From assembly GCA_036788095.1 (NCBI GenBank), contig DAIQOA010000003.1, forward strand, positions 1-64,000: a stretch of DNA of 64,000 bases, in the 5' to 3' direction. A program made the translations under genes and the position numbers. The notes beneath the pieces are model-generated. The model ran no database searches and was not told the origin of the DNA. It saw only the letters and a program-made list of their open reading frames with translations. Of the stretch, positions 52,745-61,307 are shown piece after piece (positions within the stretch are counted from its first letter, which is position 1; each line of letters opens with the position of its first letter). This stretch comes from Anaerohabitans sp036788095. GTDB lineage: Bacteria; Zhuqueibacterota; Zhuqueibacteria; Residuimicrobiales; Residuimicrobiaceae.

Positions 52745-52810
52745 GGCGACCCTCCGAATGGTTGGTTGTTGGGTAACCTTACGAAGGTGGGCGCCTTCGT
52801 AAGGTTGTTG

Positions 52811-55375
52811 CTAGAAAATCTGCCGGGCCATTTCCACCAAATAACTCATGCCGTAGGGCTTTTGCAGATACGCGCCCTGACACGCCTGCACCACCTCCAG
52901 TGCAGCGGGGATCGGCGGATAGCCGCTGGACAAAATAATGGGGATGCGCTTTTCCTGCAATATCTTTTTCGCGCAATCGAGGCCGGACATGCCCTCGAGC
53001 GAGAGATCGATCACCGCGCCATCCAGTTCGTCGAGATGACTCTGCGCCCATTGAATGGCCCGTTCGCCGGTCTCCAGCGCCGTCACTTCATAGCCGTTGT
53101 TCTCCAACGCCCGCTTCATCAACGGCGTTAGATCCGGATCATCATCCACAATCAACAGCGTTCTGGCCTGACGAAAAGCGATCACCGAAGCCTCGAGGTC
53201 CACCGGCTCCTGCTCCGACGCCAGCGCCGGCAGAAACATCTGCACCAGGGTGCCGGTCTTGGCCTGGCTGTGCACGATGAGACGGCCCTGATGGCCGGCG
53301 AAAATGCCGTAAGCAGCGGCCAAACCCAGGCCGTGGCCATGACCTTCCGGCTTGGTGGTGATGAACGGCTCGCACAACCGTTGCCAGACGCGGTCGTCGA
53401 TGCCGGGCCCGTTGTCCAGCACCTCGATCACGATGGCGGCCGGAGGCCCTTCAGCGTCCGGCCATTCAGCCGGACGGGTGCGGATCATCAGCCGGTCGCC
53501 GGCCCGCTGCAGCGCCTCCATCGCATTGCGGCAAATATACTCTATGGCCTGATGCAGCAGCGAGACGTCGGCCATCACCCGGCCGCTGAGCGGGGACAGA
53601 TCAAAGTGCATTCGCACCGGCCGCGCGAACAACTCCGCCTGCAGACTGCCGGCCTGGCGAACGAGCGCATTCACCGCCACCGGCCTGCATCGCAACGGAA
53701 CGCTCTGACTGAAATACTGCAGCCGGCGCAGCAACATGAAGGTCTGTTCAATATCCTGCTGCAGGTGCAAAAACGGATCCTGTTGCGAATGCGGAATAGA
53801 GCCGGGCAGCGACAGCCAGGCGCTGCGGCTGAATGCGGAGAACAGTGGTCTCTCCAGATTGCCGGCCAACGCAGCCACCAACTGCTGCAGCCGCTCAAGA
53901 TCGGCGCCCCGGCGCCAAACCCTGGCCGAAGCCAGTTCCGCTGTCAGGGCCTGATCCTGCAAAGCGGACGGCGGAGCGGCCGCCCCTTCCTCTGCCGCGG
54001 ATCCACCGGCCGCAATGACCGCCACGGTGATCAACGGCAAACCCAGCAGGTCGTTTTTCGACAGATGGACGCAAACCTCTTTTGGGTTGCCCTCGTTGTC
54101 CAGCAGCGTCAATGGCCGGCTCAGCGGCTGCTCGCTCAGGGCGTTGTCCGCTCGGAACCGTGCCAGCTCTGCGTGCCACATCTCCTGCGAGTCGCGCAGC
54201 AGCAGCTGATCAAAGTCATTGCGCACGATCGATGCAGCGGGAATGTGCAGCAGCTCCTGCATGGCCTCGTTCCACACCACCACTTGGTCGGCCGGATCAA
54301 GGACCAGCGCAGGCCGGGCCGGAGTGCGGATCAGCGAGGCGCCCTGCTCCGGCTGGCTGGCAAGCTTTTGATACAGATCGCGCAGCTGAACGCGCAGCAG
54401 AGCGGCTTTTGGCGGCGTAGAGGACGGTGGTTCTTCATCAACGGCCGCCGTTTCCCGCGACGGCTTAACAACGTTCCCGGCAACCCGCTTTTCATAAAAT
54501 AAAAACTGATAACCCACCGGTTCGTCCTGAAAGGATTTTTGCGCTTGCAGCGAAAGAACCACAGAGACCGCGGAGCCATCTTTGCGGCACAACTCCATTT
54601 CGAACTGCTGCACCGGCGCGTCGATCTCGATGAACTCGGCCAACTCGGCGCGCTTGGCCGGTTGAACGGCGAGATGGGTGAGAAAATTAAAGCCGACCAT
54701 CTCGTCGGTGTTGTCGTACCCCAACAGGGCGATGGCCGGCAGATCCGCTGCGATGATGTCCAACGAGGTGGTGGTGATCACGCTGCCCTGCAATCCTTCA
54801 GCGGGCTCGTCCGCTCCGCCGGCGGACTCGAAGGACTCGGCCAGCCACTGCTGCCGGCCGGCTTCCAGCAGCCGTTGCCATTGACTGTGCAAACCGGAGG
54901 AAACCAGGATCATCCCCTCGGTGGGCGGATAAGGCTCCTGGTCCAGGTAGGCCAAAGGATCGAGCCCTTCGCCGGCAAAGCCGTCGAGCACAAAGCTCCA
55001 CTTTTTCATCTCATTGGCTTGCCCGGACTCGACGCAGGCGTACAGACAGACGCCTAAATATCTCTGATGATAGACGATGGGCAGCAAGGCGCGGCGCAAC
55101 AGTCCGTTGAAAAAACTGCTGTACACGCTTTTACCGTCCGCCAGCCCCATCTCCTCCGCATGTGGCGCTGCTGTCAAAACCTTGTGGATGAATCCGTTCA
55201 ATGGACTCTCACTGGTCAAGGCGGAGATCGGCGCCAGGGTCGACCGGGTGAGCGGACGGCCCTGCTGATCGTAATAGATCATTGCAAGTTTGTATTTTTC
55301 GGAAAAAGTATCAGACAGATGCTGCAGAACAGGGGGTGCGATCAGATCAACCAGCGTTTGACTTGATGGCGTCAT
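52811..55375 (-). CDS. Hybrid sensor: PAS-type regions, HATPase and C-terminal receiver
   Basis: 854 residues, no membrane segment. The N-terminal part (about 1-130) may be a PocR-like ligand domain; PAS-like segments follow (about 195-290 and 345-465). The GHKL ATPase is clear (N-box CRNAMEAL near 615, G1 DNGPGIDD, G2 GHGHGLGLAAAYGIF). A receiver domain occupies about 738-852 (LLIVDDDPD, phospho-acceptor Asp near 790 in VIDLSLEGMSG, later Lys in LQKPYG). The dimerisation helix where the phospho-His should lie reads LAGNLERPLFSAF, with no His. Either the H-box has diverged or the protein works without His autophosphorylation. No partner regulator is adjacent. Confidence 0.82.
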   Translation of the reverse strand: MTPSSQTLVDLIAPPVLQHLSDTFSEKYKLAMIYYDQQGRPLTRSTLAPISALTSESPLNGFIHKVLTAAPHAEEMGLADGKSVYSSFFNGLLRRALLPIVYHQRYLGVCLYACVESGQANEMKKWSFVLDGFAGEGLDPLAYLDQEPYPPTEGMILVSSGLHSQWQRLLEAGRQQWLAESFESAGGADEPAEGLQGSVITTTSLDIIAADLPAIALLGYDNTDEMVGFNFLTHLAVQPAKRAELAEFIEIDAPVQQFEMELCRKDGSAVSVVLSLQAQKSFQDEPVGYQFLFYEKRVAGNVVKPSRETAAVDEEPPSSTPPKAALLRVQLRDLYQKLASQPEQGASLIRTPARPALVLDPADQVVVWNEAMQELLHIPAASIVRNDFDQLLLRDSQEMWHAELARFRADNALSEQPLSRPLTLLDNEGNPKEVCVHLSKNDLLGLPLITVAVIAAGGSAAEEGAAAPPSALQDQALTAELASARVWRRGADLERLQQLVAALAGNLERPLFSAFSRSAWLSLPGSIPHSQQDPFLHLQQDIEQTFMLLRRLQYFSQSVPLRCRPVAVNALVRQAGSLQAELFARPVRMHFDLSPLSGRVMADVSLLHQAIEYICRNAMEALQRAGDRLMIRTRPAEWPDAEGPPAAIVIEVLDNGPGIDDRVWQRLCEPFITTKPEGHGHGLGLAAAYGIFAGHQGRLIVHSQAKTGTLVQMFLPALASEQEPVDLEASVIAFRQARTLLIVDDDPDLTPLMKRALENNGYEVTALETGERAIQWAQSHLDELDGAVIDLSLEGMSGLDCAKKILQEKRIPIILSSGYPPIPAALEVVQACQGAYLQKPYGMSYLVEMARQIF

Positions 55376-55520
55376 GTCGAACCGATTTTTTCTTCAAGAG
55401 TTGAACCGCAGACGGACCTGTAAAGGCCCAACCGTGAGGCGCTGGCGCCGGAAAAACGGCGCCACCCCTATCTGCCGGTCAAGGACGAATAAATAAATAT
55501 AGGTGAAATAACCGTCAAGA

Positions 55521-56318
55521 TCAAGAATTACATTGCGAAACGGACGGCACGGGGCCGAGCAGCTGCTGCAGTTTAAAGCGAACCGGAGAATCCAGACCCA
55601 GGCCGACCAGTTCCTCGCTGCGGCGCAACAGCGCTTCCGGAGGGCCGTCCATCACCGTGCGGCCGCGCTGCAGGATCAGCAGACGGTCGGCCAGCAGCGC
55701 CTCTTCCGGAAATTGGGTGATCAGCACCGTCGTCCGCCGTGGCGTTGCCGGCTGGTCATGCCACTCCCTGAACAGGCTCACCATCTCTCTGCGGCCGGCG
55801 GGATCCAGAAGCGAGGTGGGTTCATCCAGAATCAGATAATCGGGCTCCATGGCCAGAACCGAGGCCAGCGCCAGCCGCTGTTTTTCGCCGCCGGAGAGAT
55901 AATGGGGCGATTTTTGGCGGTAGGATTGCAGATGAAAACGACGCAGCATTTGCTCCACGCGGCGATGCATCTCCTCATACTCTACGCCGAGGTTTTCCAG
56001 GCCAAAGGCGATCTCGCGTTCCACGGTGGCGGAGACGATCTGGTTGTCCGGATTCTGAAAGAGCATGGCCACGCGGCGGCGGATCCGGCGCAGCTGGTCC
56101 GCATCCCGGGTATTAAGACCGTCCACCAGCACATCGCCGGTGGATGGCAGCAGCAGTCCGTTCAAACAGCGGGCCAGGGTGCTTTTGCCGCTGCCGTTGG
56201 CGCCCATGATGGCGATAAAATCGCCGTCAGCGATTTCCAGCGACAGGTCCTCCAGCACCCGGCGGAACGCGCCCTGCTCAGAGATATAGTCAAACGATAG
56301 ATGATGGACAGCGATCAA
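55521..56318 (-). CDS. ECF-type (EcfA/CbiO) ABC transporter ATPase
   Basis: 265 residues. Walker A GANGSGKST (39-47), Q-loop LFQNPDNQIVSATVEREIAFGLENLGV (the extended QNPDxQ signature of ECF ATPases), signature LSGGEKQRLALASVLAME, Walker B YLILDEPTS. It powers vitamin or metal uptake with EcfT and an S component. No EcfT or S gene is adjacent; the only S-like gene of the window lies near 34.8 kb. The start is TTG behind AGGAACC. Confidence 0.9.
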   Translation of the reverse strand: MIAVHHLSFDYISEQGAFRRVLEDLSLEIADGDFIAIMGANGSGKSTLARCLNGLLLPSTGDVLVDGLNTRDADQLRRIRRRVAMLFQNPDNQIVSATVEREIAFGLENLGVEYEEMHRRVEQMLRRFHLQSYRQKSPHYLSGGEKQRLALASVLAMEPDYLILDEPTSLLDPAGRREMVSLFREWHDQPATPRRTTVLITQFPEEALLADRLLILQRGRTVMDGPPEALLRRSEELVGLGLDSPVRFKLQQLLGPVPSVSQCNS

Positions 56319-56526
56319 GGGGCAGGTTCCTGATTAACCATTCATTTTAGCGTGCCGACCGGTTGCTGAACCGGCGACGGGGTTGCGGCGGTCTTTGTTT
56401 TTGCAAATTCATCCGCTTAACCTGCGCCGTTCGTTCCGCGAAGCGGATGGACATAAACCTTGCGTAAGAAGAGCGAAGCGGCACTGCGAATTTCATGACA
56501 AAGGGCGACACGGGTGAAAGCGATCG

Positions 56527-57405
56527 TCAGAGGAATTTGTGCTCATTATTCTCAATGAGACTCTGTATTTTTGCAACTGCGTTATAATTATGATACCGTG
56601 CAAATACACTCATTTTATTTTTCTCTTTAAGATTCATCAACGCCTCATTCCAATAGGCGAGCAAAGCTCTTCGAACGCCGTCTAATGAATAGAACTCTAA
56701 ACTTTCTTCAAATGATCCAGAAAAGAATAACGATGTTGATCTTGGCAATGCTGTAGCATACTGATCAACCTCTATTTTTCCGTCATGAGAGGCTATCCAA
56801 TTGATTACATTGCCAAAATCAAAAACAAGTCTGTCCACGAGTATCATGTTCAGCTGCTTTTCACCTTTCCGAGGCAACGGACTAAAAGCAACTTCGTGGG
56901 ACCCAATGTTCAAGGTAAAAAATCTGCCCCCTGAGGTTGAGGGAAATAGTACAAAAGTCCATGCACCCTGGATATCGGTCCAATGCAACAACCCGGTAAA
57001 TAAAAAAAGGCGTGTAATATATTCCAGAAAAGCTTTATCTTGAAACATCCTATCAATTTTGGGCTTGTTGACTATTTCGCTCGGGTTTATTTCGTTCAAT
57101 GCTCCGGAAGCTTCATATAGAGATAAATAAAATAATTCTTTTTGTTGTTCGATTTGAACATTTAATTTACTTCTAAATTGATAATGTAAACTATATTCAA
57201 CTTTTCGCCAATCTGCAACTTGTCTAAAATCAGATAAAATCCAAGGACCCAAACTTTTATAGGGTTCGATCGAGTTTATTTCCTTTATCCGTTTCATCGG
57301 CGGATAATCAGAGCCGCCGATTTTTATACATTCACTATTCACCGATGAAAGAATGTATATATAACCTTCTTTATTTCCCATATCTTTTCTGCTCAAAGGG
57401 TCCAT
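56527..57405 (-). CDS. T5orf172/GIY-YIG-like protein in AT-rich island
   Basis: 292 residues. The N-terminal 95 residues (GYIYILSSVNSECIKIGGSDYPPMKRIKEIN ... VEYSLHYQFRSKL) match the pattern of T5orf172/MUG113 GIY-YIG-like nuclease domains. The remaining 200 residues are not recognised. The gene is clearly richer in A/T than its surroundings, which with its isolation suggests recent acquisition. A phage or defence role is possible but unproven. The first ATG has no ribosome site; the ATG at residue 9 is an alternative. Confidence 0.68.
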   Translation of the reverse strand: MDPLSRKDMGNKEGYIYILSSVNSECIKIGGSDYPPMKRIKEINSIEPYKSLGPWILSDFRQVADWRKVEYSLHYQFRSKLNVQIEQQKELFYLSLYEASGALNEINPSEIVNKPKIDRMFQDKAFLEYITRLFLFTGLLHWTDIQGAWTFVLFPSTSGGRFFTLNIGSHEVAFSPLPRKGEKQLNMILVDRLVFDFGNVINWIASHDGKIEVDQYATALPRSTSLFFSGSFEESLEFYSLDGVRRALLAYWNEALMNLKEKNKMSVFARYHNYNAVAKIQSLIENNEHKFL

Positions 57406-57461
57406 TTAACGCTGAAATTAAACCGCGGCGAACAGTGCCGCGACGACAATCCTTCACCGCC

Positions 57462-59390
57462 TCAATTGGCGTCCTTGCGAAACTGGGTCTCATACAGCGT
57501 GGCATAGAGTCCGCCCTTTCGCAGCAGATCGTCATGAGCGCCGCTCTCCACGATCCGGCCGCGATCCATGACCAGAATCATATCCGCGGCCAGAATGGTG
57601 CTCAGGCGGTGGGCGATGACGATATTGGTGCGGTCCGCCATCACCTTTTCCAGCGCATCCTGAATCAAGGCTTCGGACTGGCTGTCGAGGCTGCTGGTGG
57701 CTTCATCCAAAATCAGAATGCGCGGATTTTTCAGAATGACCCGCGCCAGCGCCAGCCGTTGTTTCTCTCCGCCGCTCAGGCGAAAGCCGCGTTCGCCGAC
57801 GATGGTGTCATAGCCGTCCGGCAGCCCCTGAATGAAATCGTGAATGTTGGCCACGCGGCAGGCGGCCTCCAACTCTTTCTCGCCGGCGTTCAGCTTGGCG
57901 TATTGCAGGTTGGTGCGGATGGTGTCATGAAACAGATGCGTCTCCTGCGTGACCATGCCGATCTGCGCCGACAAAGATTCCAGCGACAGATCGCGCAGAT
58001 CCTTGCCATCGATGCGGACCACGCCGGAGGTCGGATCATAGAGGCGCGGAATCAAATAGGTGAGCGTGGTTTTACCTGCGCCGCTGGGGCCCACCAGCGC
58101 CGCGATCTGTCCCGGCTGCACGTGAAAGCTGACGGCTTCCAGCGCATTGCGGCGCGCCTGACTGCGCGGGGACTGATCATCGTCGTCCGCAGCGGCCACT
58201 TTGCCGGAGAGCACGCCGGTGACGTTGTCCATGCTGCCATAACGATGCACGTCGCTGAGTTGTTTGCCGTTGCCGGAATCATAGATAAAGGTGACTTCTT
58301 CGAACCGAATTTCGCCGCGCACTTTTTTCACGGTCTGTGCGTCCGCTTTCTCGACAATGTCCACCGGCAGATCGATCACCTCAAACACGCGCTCAAAACT
58401 GACCATGGAGGTGGCGAACTCGACTGGCGAGTTGGAAAGCCCCTGCAGCGCGCCGTACAGTTGCCCCAGATAGGCGCCAAAGGCCACGATGGTGCCGACG
58501 GTAAACGTGCCGGCGATGACGAAATAGCCGCCCAGACCGTAGACCAGAGCGGTGCCCACGGCGCTGATCAGGCCGATGATGGCCATCAAGATAGAGCCGG
58601 TGAAGGCCCGTTTGACGCCGAGATCGCGCACCTGGCCGGCCCGCCCGCCGAACCGTTCGACCTCCAACGGCCGCCGTCCGAACAGCTTGACCAGCAGCGC
58701 GCCGCCGATGTTGAGCGTTTCATGCATCATGGCGTTCATCTGCGCGTTGGCTTCCATCTGCTTGCGGGCAATGTCGCGCAGCCGGTTGCCGAGCAGACGC
58801 GCCGCGAGAATAAACAGCGGCATGATCGCCACGCCGATCACCGTCAGCCGCCATTCCAGCGACAGCATCACCGCCAAAATCGCCACCGCATGAATCAGCT
58901 GGGTGACGATGCCGACGATGGTGCTGCTGATGGCGTTCTGCGCGCCGATCACATCGTTGTTCAACCGGCTCATCAGCTCGCCGACCTGGGTGTTGGTGAA
59001 AAAGCGCAGCGACATGCGCTGCAGGCCGGCGTACAGCGCCATGCGCAGGTCATAGATCACGCCCTCGCCGACGCGCGCATTGAGGCGGCGCTGCGAAACG
59101 CCGATGAGGCCGTTGATGGCCGGGATCAACAAAAGACCCAACGCCAGCCACACCAGCCGGTGAAGGTTTCCGGCCGGAATGGTGTGGTCCAGCAGATCCC
59201 GGATGATCAGCGGATTGAGCAACATCAGACCGGTCTGCGCCAGGATCAAACCCAGAATGAGAACGATCAGCAGACGATACGGTTTGGCATACTGCAACAC
59301 CCGCTTGAGCAGATCCCGGGTGATTTTCGGTTTTTCATCCGTGGCCTCGATCATGCTGCGCAGACCGCCGTGGCCCATACGCATCATCAT
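57462..59390 (-). CDS. ABC exporter, fused permease-ATPase (MsbA type)
   Basis: 642 residues. Six membrane helices span about 38-330, followed by the ATPase: Walker A GPSGAGKTT, signature LSGGEKQRLALARVIL, Walker B ILILDEATSSLD, switch His in IVIAHRLST. An acidic insertion of about 45 residues (SDVHRYGSMDNVTGVLSGKVAAADDDD) lies between the first ATPase strand and Walker A; many homologues lack it. It probably exports lipid or a hydrophobic compound as a homodimer. The ATG lies 9 bp behind GAGGAA. Confidence 0.92.
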   Translation of the reverse strand: MMMRMGHGGLRSMIEATDEKPKITRDLLKRVLQYAKPYRLLIVLILGLILAQTGLMLLNPLIIRDLLDHTIPAGNLHRLVWLALGLLLIPAINGLIGVSQRRLNARVGEGVIYDLRMALYAGLQRMSLRFFTNTQVGELMSRLNNDVIGAQNAISSTIVGIVTQLIHAVAILAVMLSLEWRLTVIGVAIMPLFILAARLLGNRLRDIARKQMEANAQMNAMMHETLNIGGALLVKLFGRRPLEVERFGGRAGQVRDLGVKRAFTGSILMAIIGLISAVGTALVYGLGGYFVIAGTFTVGTIVAFGAYLGQLYGALQGLSNSPVEFATSMVSFERVFEVIDLPVDIVEKADAQTVKKVRGEIRFEEVTFIYDSGNGKQLSDVHRYGSMDNVTGVLSGKVAAADDDDQSPRSQARRNALEAVSFHVQPGQIAALVGPSGAGKTTLTYLIPRLYDPTSGVVRIDGKDLRDLSLESLSAQIGMVTQETHLFHDTIRTNLQYAKLNAGEKELEAACRVANIHDFIQGLPDGYDTIVGERGFRLSGGEKQRLALARVILKNPRILILDEATSSLDSQSEALIQDALEKVMADRTNIVIAHRLSTILAADMILVMDRGRIVESGAHDDLLRKGGLYATLYETQFRKDAN

Positions 59391-59667
59391 ATGCTCTATT
59401 CCTCATCAAACAGAATGCCCATTATGCCGTTGCTCTCGACCGGGCGCCTCCCTATTTGAAGAAAACAGTGGAAAGCCACCTGTTTGCCGCGGAGGCCTCG
59501 TCCGATCAAGCCGGCACATCGCTTTATAAGGGTGTGAATAAAAAGGGAGAATCCTTTGCAGGGACAACCTTTTCCCATGAGAAAAGATACAAAAGATTTT
59601 CAAAAATTGCATAAAAATAAATGAATCGCGCTCAAACCTGGCAAAGGGCGGCCGGCTAAACAATCTC
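59391..59667. other. Intergenic stretch upstream of the inhibitor promoter
   Basis: About 280 bases between the ABC exporter gene and the plus-strand promoter. No gene or repeat is supported. It should contain the exporter's promoter on the minus strand, which I could not place. Confidence 0.4.
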
Positions 59668-59696
59668 TTGATTTTGCCCTTTGATTTATTTAATTT
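59668..59696 (+). promoter_or_regulatory. Promoter for the inhibitor-protease pair
   Basis: A -35 TTGATT and a -10 TAATTT with a 17-base spacer. It would give an unusually long leader of about 170 bases before the inhibitor ATG. Confidence 0.5.
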
Positions 59697-59872
59697 ACCG
59701 CAAATGCCGCAGGACTCTATACTACACGACTGACCGTTGCCCCATTCGCCGAACCGGTGTGCCATCCTTCAGGCATCATCACCCTATCAAGCCCCGGCCG
59801 TTCTTGTCAACCATGGACGTCCGGAATCACCGCCGAATCCGCGGCGGGTGTTGTCAATTAAGGAGCATAACA

Positions 59873-60259
59873 ATGAATCACCTCGTTATCGCCTCCCTGC
59901 CGCTGTTTTTGCTCGGCTTTTTCAGCACAACCGGGAAAACGGTTATGATCACCCAGGCGCAAAATCAGAGTAAAGTTAAAGTGAAAAAAGATGCCAGTTT
60001 CCAGGTGCTGTTGAACGCCAACCCGACGACGGGGTTCGATTGGCGGATCGTTGCTTATGACAGCGCCATCATCGAGATCAAGCAGAAGCACTTTATTCAA
60101 AGTGAAACGCACCGAATGGGCGCTCCGGGAAAACAGGTGTTCAAGTTCAAAGCCATCGCCGCCGGCGCCACCGACCTGCGGTTGATTTATGCGCGTCCAT
60201 GGGAAAGGGCAACGTCCGAAACGGACAGCTTTCGCGTACACATCATTGTCCCAAAATAG
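59873..60259 (+). CDS. Chagasin-family (I42) cysteine protease inhibitor
   Basis: 128 residues with an N-terminal signal or anchor (LVIASLPLFLLGFFSTTG). All three protease-contacting loops of chagasin are present: NPTTGF (50-55), the glycine loop GAPG (83-86) and RPW (108-110). Chagasins block papain-family proteases. The gene immediately downstream encodes just such a protease, so this is very probably its cognate inhibitor. The ATG follows AAGGAG; the frame extends upstream but the signal peptide marks this start. Confidence 0.92.
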   Translation: MNHLVIASLPLFLLGFFSTTGKTVMITQAQNQSKVKVKKDASFQVLLNANPTTGFDWRIVAYDSAIIEIKQKHFIQSETHRMGAPGKQVFKFKAIAAGATDLRLIYARPWERATSETDSFRVHIIVPK

Positions 60260-60267
60260 TCGAACTG

Positions 60268-60301
60268 AAAAGCCGGGCGCATACGGCGCCGGATGCTTTT
60301 T
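60268..60301 (+). terminator. Possible attenuator between inhibitor and protease
   Basis: An imperfect hairpin (AAAGC-CCGG-CGC with GCGCCGG-GCTTT, small bulges) is followed by five T. It lies between the two genes and may reduce protease transcription relative to inhibitor. Confidence 0.45.
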
Positions 60302-60324
60302 CGGTCTAACTTGCAGGAGGACTT

Positions 60325-61281
60325 GTGAAAAAACGCGTAATCAAGGCCTTTGTGTGCCTGGTCGTCTGCTGTTCCTGGTCCCAGGCTCAGCGTTTGGATG
60401 AGAGCCAAGCCCCCACGGAGGTGCGTCAAGTTCTGGGGCGGTTGCGTCTCGCCATCGAGAAGGAAAAGTTGAACTTTGCCGTCGCGTACAATCCGGCGCA
60501 TCGCTACACCATCGCCCAGCTGTGCGGTTTGCGGGTGAGCAAGGCCGGAAATTGGCGGCAACAGGCCAAAGAGCGAAATCTGCTCAAACTAAAACCCGCC
60601 ATGCTGAAATCAGGCGGCCTTGGCGCAGGGCTGCCGGCTTCCTGGGATTGGCGGTTGCACGACGGCGTCACCCCGGTGAAGGATCAGGGCGGATGCGGCA
60701 GCTGCTGGGCCTTTGGCTCCATCGGTGCGTTGGAATCGCTGCTGGCGATCAAATCCGACACGCTGGTGGATTTGTCGGAGCAGCAGCTGGTCTCCTGCAA
60801 TTCTCTGGGCTATGGCTGCGGCGGCGGCTGGTGGGCCTTTGACTTGCTGATCACCCCCGGCGCTGCGCTGGAAACCGATTTCCCCTATGTCGCTGCCGAT
60901 GTGGCCTGCGGCGGCCCTTATACCTTTCCGTTCAAACTGAGCGGCTGGGCTTATGTGGACGGCGATGACCAGGTAGCGGCCACCGACAAGCTGAAACAGG
61001 CGATCTATACCTATGGCCCGGCGGCGGTGGCCGTGTACGTGGGCTCAGCGTTTCAGGCCTACAGCAGCGGCGTGTTCGATAAAGATGAACTGCCCGGCGG
61101 CGGACTCAGCTGCTCCCCCTCCTCAGAGGTGAATCATGCCGTGCTGCTGGTGGGCTGGGATGACGGCAAAGGCGCCTGGATCCTGCGCAACAGCTGGGGA
61201 CCGGGCTGGGGCGAAAGCGGCTATATGTACATCAAGTATGGAATCAACAACGTGGGGTTTGCCGCGGCCTGCGTGTATTGA
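60325..61281 (+). CDS. Papain-family (C1A) cysteine protease, exported
   Basis: 318 residues. Signal peptide (VIKAFVCLVVCCSWSQAQ), a propeptide of about 80 residues, then the mature enzyme from about residue 103 (LPASWDWR). Catalytic residues are Gln121, Cys127 (QGGCGSCWAF), His271 (VNHAVLLVGWDDG) and Asn289 (LRNSWGPGWGESGY). The CxxGCGGG-type segment is also present. It starts with GTG behind AGGAGG, 65 bp after the chagasin gene. Inhibitor and enzyme together suggest a regulated secreted protease; the classic ERFNIN propeptide signature is not obvious. Confidence 0.94.
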   Translation: MKKRVIKAFVCLVVCCSWSQAQRLDESQAPTEVRQVLGRLRLAIEKEKLNFAVAYNPAHRYTIAQLCGLRVSKAGNWRQQAKERNLLKLKPAMLKSGGLGAGLPASWDWRLHDGVTPVKDQGGCGSCWAFGSIGALESLLAIKSDTLVDLSEQQLVSCNSLGYGCGGGWWAFDLLITPGAALETDFPYVAADVACGGPYTFPFKLSGWAYVDGDDQVAATDKLKQAIYTYGPAAVAVYVGSAFQAYSSGVFDKDELPGGGLSCSPSSEVNHAVLLVGWDDGKGAWILRNSWGPGWGESGYMYIKYGINNVGFAAACVY

Positions 61282-61307
61282 ACGGATAGGAATGGAACAG
61301 GAAACTC

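Noticed and set aside
57345..59459. 704-codon frame antisense to the ABC exporter
   Set aside because: Same pattern of biased composition; the exporter carries all expected motifs.
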